Of a stretch of DNA of 64,000 nt, positions 35,758-42,747 are shown piece by piece (position 1 is the first letter of the stretch; every line of letters begins with the position of its first letter). Source of the stretch: Crossiella sp. S99.2. Lineage in GTDB: Bacteria; Actinomycetota; Actinomycetes; Mycobacteriales; Pseudonocardiaceae. The stretch covers positions 1,178,001-1,242,000 of the forward strand of contig NZ_JALMDK010000001.1 in NCBI RefSeq assembly GCF_023094165.1. Direction: 5' to 3'. Made by a program: the position numbers and the translations under genes. The notes beneath the pieces were generated by a model. The model saw only the letters and a program-made list of their open reading frames with translations, was not told the DNA's origin and did no database searches.

Positions 35758-36945
35758 GTGTTGCGTCAGGTCGTCGTGGTCGGTGCCTCGGCCGCTGGGT
35801 TGACCACGGTGGAGGCCCTGCGCAGGGGCGGGTACGAGGGCAAGGTCACGCTGGTGGGCGCGGAGCCACACCTGCCGTATGACCGCCCACCGCTGTCCAA
35901 GCAGGTGCTGGCCGGGGACTGGGCGCCCGAACGGGCCCGGTTGCGGGCCGAGGACCACCTCGACGGCCTGGACGTGGAACTGGTCCTGGGCAACGCCGCC
36001 ACCAGCCTGGACCCGGCGCGTGCCCGGGTCGGGCTGGCTGACGGCGCGGGGCTGGACTACGACGGGCTGGTGATCGCCACCGGCGTGGCCGCCCGCACCC
36101 TGCCCAGCGCCGAGGGCCTGGCCGGGGTGCACGTGCTGCGCACCCTGGACGACGCGCTCGCGTTGCGCGCCGACCTGCTGACCGGGCCCAGGGTGGTCGT
36201 GGTCGGCGCCGGGCTGATCGGCTGCGAGGTGGCCGCCACCGCGCGCAAGCTCGGCGCCGAGGTGACCATCGTGGAACCCCTGGAAGCGCCGATGGTGCGG
36301 GTGCTGGGCGCGCGGATCGGCGGACTGATCAGCCAGGTGCACGCCGACCACGGGGTGCCGGTGCGCACCGGGGTGGGCGTGGCCAGCCTGGCCGGCTCGA
36401 TGGGCCGGGTCACCGCGGTGCTGCTGGAGGACGGCACCAAGCTGCCCGCGGACGTGGTGGTGCTGGGCATCGGCGCCAACCCGGCGGTGGGCTGGTTGCA
36501 GGGCAGTGGGCTGACCATCAGCGCGGCCGGGGTCGAATGCGACGCCACCTGCCAGGCCGCGCCAGGGGTCTACGCCGCGGGTGACGTGGCCAGCTGGACG
36601 CACCTCGGCCTGGGCGCCCAGCTCCGGCTGGAGCACCGGACCAACGCGACCGAACAGGGCATCGCGGTGGCCAAGAACCTGCTGGCCGGACCGGACAACG
36701 CCCAGCCGTACCAGCCGCTGCCCTACTTCTGGACCGACCAGTACGACCTCAAGATCCAGGGCTTCGGCCTGCCCGCCGCGCAGGACGAGGTCGAGGTGGT
36801 GGAAGGCGATCTGGACTCGCGCAAGTTCGTGGCGCTGTACCGCCGCGCCGGTCGGGTGACCGGCGCGGTCGGCTGGAACAGCGCTCGGGCCATGCGGCCC
36901 TACCGGCAGCAGGTCATCGACGGGATGACGCCTGCCGGAGCCTGA
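35758..36945 (+). CDS. FAD-dependent ferredoxin reductase (rhodocoxin/putidaredoxin reductase-like)
   Basis: 395 aa. Two Rossmann motifs: 'VVVGASAAGLTTVEALRR' for FAD at the N-terminus and 'VVVVGAGLIGCEVAATARKL' for NAD(P)H near residue 145. 'GVYAAGDVASW' is the conserved flavin-contact block, and the C-terminus is of the reductase dimerisation type. The GTG start is 5 bp after the ferredoxin stop. It reduces the ferredoxin with NAD(P)H. Confidence 0.93.
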   Translation: MLRQVVVVGASAAGLTTVEALRRGGYEGKVTLVGAEPHLPYDRPPLSKQVLAGDWAPERARLRAEDHLDGLDVELVLGNAATSLDPARARVGLADGAGLDYDGLVIATGVAARTLPSAEGLAGVHVLRTLDDALALRADLLTGPRVVVVGAGLIGCEVAATARKLGAEVTIVEPLEAPMVRVLGARIGGLISQVHADHGVPVRTGVGVASLAGSMGRVTAVLLEDGTKLPADVVVLGIGANPAVGWLQGSGLTISAAGVECDATCQAAPGVYAAGDVASWTHLGLGAQLRLEHRTNATEQGIAVAKNLLAGPDNAQPYQPLPYFWTDQYDLKIQGFGLPAAQDEVEVVEGDLDSRKFVALYRRAGRVTGAVGWNSARAMRPYRQQVIDGMTPAGA

Positions 36946-36951
36946 CCTTGG

Positions 36952-37467
36952 TCAGCTGATCGGGAAGTTGCGGGTGCGGTCGCTCTGGCTCATCTGGAGC
37001 CGGTCGCCCCAGGAGGAGAGCTGGCTGCCGTCGGAGAACTGCAGGTCCACCCGGAAGTTGAACCGCCAGGTGTCGTTGCCGTTCGGGTCGATGCGCAGGT
37101 GCAGGTTGCCGCCCTGCAGCAGCTCCCAGCGGCTCGGGTTGTGGATGTACATGCCGAACGGACCGTTGTCGCTGTGGTCGTCGAAGTCGCCGAAGGCGTT
37201 GGCCACCCTGGCCGCGGTGGTGCCGTTGCGGTCGACGGCGGTCACTGTGATGTGGGTGTCGTGGTCCTTGTCCTCGTCGTTGGTGTGGAAGAAGACACTG
37301 GCCCTGGTCAGGTGGGCGCCGGGGGCCGGGAGCTGCCCGGCGAAGGAGGCGGCGTCCAGGGTGATCGACTTGGCCGGGATCGGCGTCGGCGAGGCCATCG
37401 CGGCCGGGGTGATGACCAGGGTGGCGACCGCGGCGGTGAGCGCGGCCAGCTTGGACAGGTTTCGCAA
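36952..37467 (-). CDS. small secreted protein, divergent from LAL regulator
   Basis: 171 aa with a TTG start supported by AGGGGG at good spacing. The Sec signal 'KLAALTAAVATLVITPAAMA' ends at Ala-Ser. The mature 140 residues look like a beta-sandwich ('VFFHTNDEDKDHDTHITVT' with many acidic residues that could bind calcium). I do not recognise a named family; a PLAT/lipid-binding-like fold is possible. It is divergent from the LAL regulator at 37699, and its upstream region has GTGCCGAAGCACC direct repeats and partial similarity to the box of the two repeat proteins. Confidence 0.7.
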   Translation of the reverse strand: MRNLSKLAALTAAVATLVITPAAMASPTPIPAKSITLDAASFAGQLPAPGAHLTRASVFFHTNDEDKDHDTHITVTAVDRNGTTAARVANAFGDFDDHSDNGPFGMYIHNPSRWELLQGGNLHLRIDPNGNDTWRFNFRVDLQFSDGSQLSSWGDRLQMSQSDRTRNFPIS

Positions 37468-37540
37468 GGTGTTTCCCCCTGTGCTCGGGTCGGATTCGCA
37501 GGGCACAGCCAAGCGCCGGGGGCGGTCGCGGTGCTTCGGC

Positions 37541-37590
37541 ACAACTACGTACGTGGGTGCTTCGGCACTAAAGTGAGCCCCGGCCGTACG
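37541..37590 (-). promoter_or_regulatory. upstream region with direct repeats (candidate LAL site)
   Basis: On the minus strand, GTGCCGAAGCACC occurs twice, separated by CACGTACGTAGTT, and the first copy is preceded by TTTA. The TTTAG-GC...TACG arrangement resembles the conserved boxes upstream of the two repeat proteins, but the match is weak. Confidence 0.35.
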
Positions 37591-37698
37591 CCCGAATGGG
37601 CACAGCCGGATAGAGAAAACTGACGCAGCGCCCGTTGCTCCAGGTGCACCAGTACGGTCCTGCACCGGGGTCACCGGGTTTGAGCGCGGGGGGATGCT

Positions 37699-40581
37699 GT
37701 GCCACAGGTCCGTGTGCAGCCGGGCAGGTCCGCTTTTGTCGGCCGGGACCGGGAACTCGCCGAGCTTGTGTCCATTGTGGACGGACCGCCGTCGGCCCGG
37801 TTCCGGTTCGTGCAGATCGCCGGCGAGCCGGGCATCGGCAAGAGCCGCCTGCTCGCCGAACTCGCCGACGCGGCCCGGGACAAGGGCCAGGAGGTGCTGC
37901 TCGGCCGGGCCTCGGAGTTCGAGACCTGCCGGCCCTTCGGCGTGTTCGCCGACGCCCTCGACGACCACTTCGCCGCCCTCGGCCCGGCCTGGTACGAACG
38001 GCTGGGCGCGGTCACGGTGGCCCGCTGCGCCGCGGTGTTCCCGGCTTTCGGCGCGCCAGGTCAGGACAACCTCGGCGCGGAACGCCATGTGCTGCACCGC
38101 GCGGTGCGGGCCGCGCTGGAGGCGGTGGTCGGCCGGGCCGGGCTGGTGGTGGTGCTGGACGATCTGCACTGGGCCGATGTCGCCTCGCTGGAACTGCTGG
38201 ACCACCTGGTGCGCAGGCCGGGCCGGGGCAGGCTGACCTTCGTGGTCGCGCACCGGCCGCGGCAGCTCTCGGTGGCCGGGCACACCATGCTGGCGCGGGC
38301 GATGAGCGACGGCCACGGGCACCGGCTGGAACTGGGCCCGCTCAGCCAGGAGGCCACCGCGCTGCTGCTCGGCGCCGAGGCTGGCAAGGCCAGGGTGGCC
38401 GGGCTGCACCGGGCCAGTCAGGGCAACCCGTTCTACCTCCAGGCACTGGCCACCGTCACCGATCCGGTGCTGTGGCAGCAAACCCCGGCCGAGCTGAGCG
38501 AGGAACTGCCCGCGCACGTGCGGGCCGCGCTGCTGTCCGAAGTGGACAGACTGAGTCCGCTGGCCCGGCTGGTGGTGCGTGGCGCGGCGGTGGCCGGTGA
38601 GCCGGTGGACGCCGAACTGGTCGCGGTCACCAGTGTGCTGCCGGTGGTGCAGGTGCGCGCCGCGCTGGACGAGGCGCTGGCCGCGGACGTCTTCCGCGGC
38701 GGCACCGGCGCTCGCGCGGTGGAGTTCCGGCATCCGCTGCTGCGGCACCTGGTCTACGACGCGTCCCCGCTGAGCTGGCGGGACGGCGCGCACCGCAGGC
38801 TGGCCGAGGTGCTGCACCGGCGCGGCGCGGCCCCGGAGGTCCGGGCCAGGCATCTGGAGCTGACTGCCCGGCCCGGCGACACCGCGGCGGTGGAGGTGCT
38901 GGTCGAGGCGGCCCGCCGGGTCCGCTTCCGGGCGCCGGCCACCGCGGCCCGCTGGCTGGCCGCCGCGCTCGGCCTGGTGCCCGCGGTGTCCACAGAGGAC
39001 CGGGTGGAACTCCAGGTCGAACTGGCCGACGCGCTCACCGCGGCCGGGCGCACCGAGGAGGGCGTCGAGGTGCTGCGCAGGCTCATCCGCGGCCGCAGGC
39101 CCGGTGGCTCGCCCGCGCAGACCCGCGCGGTGGTGCTGTGGTCCACGATCGAGCGCTGGCTGAGCCAGTTCCGCGCGGTCGCGCCGGTGCTGCGCGCCGA
39201 ACTGGCCACGGTGGACGAGTCCGATCCGGTCACCGCGGCCACCCTGCACCACGAGCTGGCCTTCGTCGAGCACGCGCTGGGCAACCAGGCGGTGGCCGAG
39301 GCGCACGCCACCGCGGTCGCCGGCACACCCCCGGTGCCGGAGGTGCGCGGCCTGCAGGCCAGCGCCTGCGGACTGTTGTCCTACAACCGGTTTCAGGCCA
39401 GGGACATCCCGGCCGCGGCGGAGTGGATCGACCGCTCCATCGCCGATTTCGACGCGCTCACCGACGACGAGCTGGCCCAGCACCTGCTCGCGATCGAGCA
39501 CAGCCACTGGGCCGGGCTGTTCCAGGGCCGCTACCCGGACACGGTCCGGCAGGCCAAGCGGATCCTGGCGCTGGCCGGTGGCTCCGGGCACCACCTGGTG
39601 GTGCTGCGCAGCCAGCTGCGCGCCGCCACCGCGCTGTACATGCTGGGCGAGTTGGTCGAGGCCGAGCAGTTCGCCGAGGAGGCCATCGAGGTCGCCACTC
39701 TGGTCGGCCAGCCCTTCGAGCTGGCCCTGAGCCTGTTGCTGACCAGCGAGATCGCCGCGGACCGGGGTGATCTGGACCGGTCGGTGCGACTGGCCGAGGA
39801 GGTGGTGGAGCTGGCCCGCAAGCACGAGTTGCGTTCGATGGGCCCTGCGGTGTTCCAGCTCGCCGAGGCCCGCCGGATCTCCGGCAGGCCGGTGGACCTG
39901 GCCGCCGACTTCGCCGAGCTGAGCTACCAGCACCCGTCCCGGCGGGTGTGGGAACTGCCGAGTTTCCAGCTGGAGCAACTGGTCGCGCACGCCATCGCGG
40001 CCGGCGATCTCCACTACGCCGAGCAGGCGCTCAAGCACTGCCAGACCCTGGCGCACGAGCTGATCCGCGGCTCCACCGGCCACGCCCTGCTGTCCGAGGC
40101 CCTGTTGTCGCTGGCCCGCAAGGAATCCGGCCGGGCCGTCGAACTCGCCCGCGCCGCGGTGGCCAGCTTTGCCGCCGACGGCCTGCCCTTCAACGTGGGC
40201 AAGGCGCACCTCACCCTGGGCGCGGCACTGGCCGAGTCGGGCGAGCGCGCCCAGGCGCTGGCCGAACTGGACCGGGCGATCGTGCTGTTCACCGAGTCCG
40301 GCGCGGACCGCTGGGTCGAGCAAACCGTGAAACTGCAACGCAAACAGGGCCGCCGGGTGCCCAAGGCCGCGCCCAGGGTGTCGCCGGGGGAGCTGACCGT
40401 GCGGGAGACCGAGATCGCCGAGCTGATCAGCCAGGGCTTCCCGAACAAGGCGATCGCGGCACGCCTGGTGCTCAGCGAACGCACGGTGACCACGCACGTG
40501 TCCAACATCCTGGCCAAGACCGGACTGCCCTCGCGCACCGCGCTGGCGGCGCACATGTTGCGCGCCGCCAACGGGGACTGA
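37699..40581 (+). CDS. LAL-type (large ATP-binding LuxR) transcriptional regulator
   Basis: 960 aa. N-terminal STAND-like ATPase with Walker A 'AGEPGIGKSRLLAEL' and Walker B-like 'LVVVLDDLHWADV'. A long TPR-like helical middle (about 400-880) is followed by a LuxR HTH at the C-terminus ('ISQGFPNKAIAARLVLSE', 'RTVTTHVSNILAKTG'). Such regulators activate pathway genes on binding ATP and a ligand. GTG start. It is divergent from a secreted protein gene, convergent with a repeat protein gene, and paralogous to the LAL at 42748, with a nearly identical HTH. Confidence 0.9.
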   Translation: MPQVRVQPGRSAFVGRDRELAELVSIVDGPPSARFRFVQIAGEPGIGKSRLLAELADAARDKGQEVLLGRASEFETCRPFGVFADALDDHFAALGPAWYERLGAVTVARCAAVFPAFGAPGQDNLGAERHVLHRAVRAALEAVVGRAGLVVVLDDLHWADVASLELLDHLVRRPGRGRLTFVVAHRPRQLSVAGHTMLARAMSDGHGHRLELGPLSQEATALLLGAEAGKARVAGLHRASQGNPFYLQALATVTDPVLWQQTPAELSEELPAHVRAALLSEVDRLSPLARLVVRGAAVAGEPVDAELVAVTSVLPVVQVRAALDEALAADVFRGGTGARAVEFRHPLLRHLVYDASPLSWRDGAHRRLAEVLHRRGAAPEVRARHLELTARPGDTAAVEVLVEAARRVRFRAPATAARWLAAALGLVPAVSTEDRVELQVELADALTAAGRTEEGVEVLRRLIRGRRPGGSPAQTRAVVLWSTIERWLSQFRAVAPVLRAELATVDESDPVTAATLHHELAFVEHALGNQAVAEAHATAVAGTPPVPEVRGLQASACGLLSYNRFQARDIPAAAEWIDRSIADFDALTDDELAQHLLAIEHSHWAGLFQGRYPDTVRQAKRILALAGGSGHHLVVLRSQLRAATALYMLGELVEAEQFAEEAIEVATLVGQPFELALSLLLTSEIAADRGDLDRSVRLAEEVVELARKHELRSMGPAVFQLAEARRISGRPVDLAADFAELSYQHPSRRVWELPSFQLEQLVAHAIAAGDLHYAEQALKHCQTLAHELIRGSTGHALLSEALLSLARKESGRAVELARAAVASFAADGLPFNVGKAHLTLGAALAESGERAQALAELDRAIVLFTESGADRWVEQTVKLQRKQGRRVPKAAPRVSPGELTVRETEIAELISQGFPNKAIAARLVLSERTVTTHVSNILAKTGLPSRTALAAHMLRAANGD

Positions 40582-40586
40582 ACCGG

Positions 40587-41507
40587 TCAGCTCAGCCGGA
40601 TGCCCACCGCGTACGCGGTCAGCGCGGCGGGTGAGGCCCCGCCGTGGTCTTTGGACCCGGCCCGGTAGCCGCGCGCGCTGCCCGCCACCGGTTCCAGCTG
40701 CCACAGCAGGTTGCCCGCGCCCTGCCAGTGCACCTCGGCACCACCGCCGGTCAGCGCGAAGCCCTCGGCCACGGTCGCGGTCGCCGCGGGGTGGTTGGTG
40801 AAGGCGGAACCCCCGGGCAGCACGCTGCCGGAGACCCGGCCGGCCGGCAGGTTCCGGTTGAGGTAGACGCCGTAGGCCACCACCTTGGCCGGATCGCCCT
40901 GGTTGTGGTCCTTCCCGCGGGCCTTCCAGGTTTCGCCGCCGGTCGGGAAGGAGGCGGTGGCCAGGTTGCCCGCGCCGGTCCACTGGATGGTGAAGCCGCC
41001 GCCGAGCAGCGCCCAGGAGTCCGCGCCGGGGTTGGGCGCCTCGGCCTCCGGGTGCGCGGCGACCGCGCTGGTGGCCTCGGTGACCCGCAGTTGCGCACGC
41101 AGCTGGTCCGCGCTCATCCCCGCGATCTTCAACCCGATCACGTAGGCCCGCAGGCTGTGCGGCTGACTGCCGTGGTGATCCTTGGAACTGGCGGCCCAGC
41201 CGGTGAACCCCGGCAGCGGGTAGGAGGCGGTGAGCAGCGCGCCATTGCCCTGATTCGTCGCGACCGCGCCACCGCCGACGGCCACCACGTCCGCGTCCGG
41301 GATGGTGACCCGGTGGTCCCGGGTGTGCGCGGCCACCGCGCCGGCCCGCTCGTACACGGTCACGGTGACCTTGCCGGAGGCGTCCCGGTAGGTGTTGACC
41401 AGCGTGCCCGCGTCCGAGGGTTCGGCGGCGGCGGTGACCTGGGCGCCCGCCGCCAGCAGGCTGACCGCGGTCAGCGTGATGAGCAGGAGCTTGTTCGGCT
41501 TGCGCAC
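40587..41507 (-). CDS. secreted protein with three GGGA...SKDH repeats (paralogue A)
   Basis: 306 aa. Signal peptide 'KLLLITLTAVSLLAAGAQVTA' then three repeats of about 60-70 residues, each with a core like 'VGGGAVATNQGNGALLTASYP' and an end like 'SKDHHGSQPHSLRAYVIG'. Repeat cores lie near residues 70, 170 and 250. I do not recognise the family; the aromatic and GN pattern suggests a carbohydrate- or envelope-binding beta domain. GTG start with GAAGGGC. The stop is 5 bp from the LAL stop (convergent). It shares about half its residues with the next gene. Confidence 0.75.
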   Translation of the reverse strand: MRKPNKLLLITLTAVSLLAAGAQVTAAAEPSDAGTLVNTYRDASGKVTVTVYERAGAVAAHTRDHRVTIPDADVVAVGGGAVATNQGNGALLTASYPLPGFTGWAASSKDHHGSQPHSLRAYVIGLKIAGMSADQLRAQLRVTEATSAVAAHPEAEAPNPGADSWALLGGGFTIQWTGAGNLATASFPTGGETWKARGKDHNQGDPAKVVAYGVYLNRNLPAGRVSGSVLPGGSAFTNHPAATATVAEGFALTGGGAEVHWQGAGNLLWQLEPVAGSARGYRAGSKDHGGASPAALTAYAVGIRLS

Positions 41508-41568
41508 GGGATGCCCTTCGGTGGTCAGGGGTGACCGCGACAGCAAACCTGGTTTGGCGGCCGGGGGG

Positions 41569-41612
41569 TTCGTAGGAAGTGCGTACGACCGGTTCTTGCC
41601 CGAAAAGGAGCG
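41569..41612 (-). promoter_or_regulatory. conserved box upstream of repeat protein A
   Basis: The + strand reads TCGTAGGAAGTGCGTACG then CCGG and TGCCCGAAAAGGA. It lies about 63 bp before the GTG start, and 18 of its first 21 bases match the box of paralogue B at the same distance. It is probably promoter plus activator site. Confidence 0.55.
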
Positions 41613-41661
41613 CGGGCTGGCGGCGCACGGGTCGCGCGCCGCCAACCCGGGGTGCGCGGAC

Positions 41662-42597
41662 TCAGAACAGGCGGATGCCCAGTGCCCACACCGACATCGT
41701 CGCGGGCGAGTCGTGCCGGTGGTCCTTGGCGCCTGCCTGGAAGGTCCGGGTCAGGCCGGCCGCGGGCCGGAGCTGCCACAGCATGTTGCCGGCGCCCTGC
41801 CAGTGCACCTCGGCTCCGCCGCCGGTGAGCGCGTAGTCGGCGCCGACGCTCGCGGCCGCCTCGGGGTGGGCCGAGTGCCCCGCGTGCCCGGGCTCCCGGA
41901 CCGCGGCCACCGTCCCGACCGGCAGGTGCTTCTTGATGAAGATGCCGTAGGCGTCGATGGCGGCCGGGTCGGACTCGATGTGGTCCTTCGACTTGGCCTT
42001 CCAGGACAGCGCGGAACTCGGGTAGGAGGCGGTGGCGAGGTTGCCGGCGCCGCCCCACTTCACGTTGAACCCGCCGCCGAGCATCTCAAAGGGACCGCCG
42101 GTGGGCGGCGGGCCCACCTCGGCCTCCGCGTGCGCGGCCATGCTGCCAGGGTTCTTGTTCACGTGGATGTAGCGTTCCCGCAGGTCGTGCCCACTGATCC
42201 CGGCGATCTTCATGCCGATCACGTAGACGGACAGGTCGTGCGACTGCGCCTCCACGTGGTCCTTCGAGGTCGCCCGCCAGCCGCGCTTGTCCTCGCTGGG
42301 GTAGGAGGCGGTCAGCAGCGCGCCGTAACCCTGCTTCCAGGCGACGGCGCCACCACCGACCACCGCCATCTCCGCGTCCGGCATGGTCACCGTGTGATCG
42401 CGGTGCAGCCGCTGCTGGTGGCTGCGCCGCTCGAAGACGGTCACCGTGATGCGGCCGGAGGCGTCGGTGTGACTGCTGATCGGGGTGCCCACATCGCTCG
42501 CGCCGCTGGGTTCGGCGGTGGCGGTGACCTGGGCGCCCGCGGCCAGCAGGCTGAAGGTGGTCAACGCGGTCAGTAGGACTCTGTTCGACTTCCGCAT
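41662..42597 (-). CDS. secreted protein with three GGGA...SKDH repeats (paralogue B)
   Basis: 311 aa. Signal peptide 'RVLLTALTTFSLLAAGAQVTA', then the same three-repeat architecture as paralogue A: 'VVGGGAVAWKQGYGALLTASY', 'MLGGGFNVKWGGAGNLATASY' and 'LTGGGAEVHWQGAGNMLW', each followed by a KDH motif. His-rich linkers ('ERRSHQQRLHRDH') differ from paralogue A. Located 154 bp upstream of paralogue A on the same strand, with its own promoter box, and divergent from the second LAL regulator (150 bp between starts). Function unknown. Confidence 0.75.
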   Translation of the reverse strand: MRKSNRVLLTALTTFSLLAAGAQVTATAEPSGASDVGTPISSHTDASGRITVTVFERRSHQQRLHRDHTVTMPDAEMAVVGGGAVAWKQGYGALLTASYPSEDKRGWRATSKDHVEAQSHDLSVYVIGMKIAGISGHDLRERYIHVNKNPGSMAAHAEAEVGPPPTGGPFEMLGGGFNVKWGGAGNLATASYPSSALSWKAKSKDHIESDPAAIDAYGIFIKKHLPVGTVAAVREPGHAGHSAHPEAAASVGADYALTGGGAEVHWQGAGNMLWQLRPAAGLTRTFQAGAKDHRHDSPATMSVWALGIRLF

Positions 42598-42657
42598 GAG
42601 AGGTCCTTCCAGCTGAGGGTTTGCCGGGCAAGGTGATCAGGACCGGGCGGTCGGCGG

Positions 42658-42700
42658 CTCGTAGGAAGCGCGTATGGCCCTTTGTCTGCCCTAAAGGGAT
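42658..42700 (-). promoter_or_regulatory. conserved box between paralogue B and LAL regulator 2
   Basis: TCGTAGGAAGCGCGTATG then GCCC and TGCCCTAAAGGGA. It is the second copy of the 41.57-kb box, 62 bp from the paralogue B start and also within the divergent promoter of the LAL gene. Confidence 0.55.
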
Positions 42701-42747
42701 CGGGGGTCGGCTGTGTCCACTCGCTACGGTGGGACCAAGGGGGATTC

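Noticed and set aside
36952..41628. 1,558-codon minus-strand open frame
   Set aside because: Only its 3' end (to 37467) encodes the small secreted protein. The rest is antisense to the LAL regulator and stays open because of high-GC codon bias.
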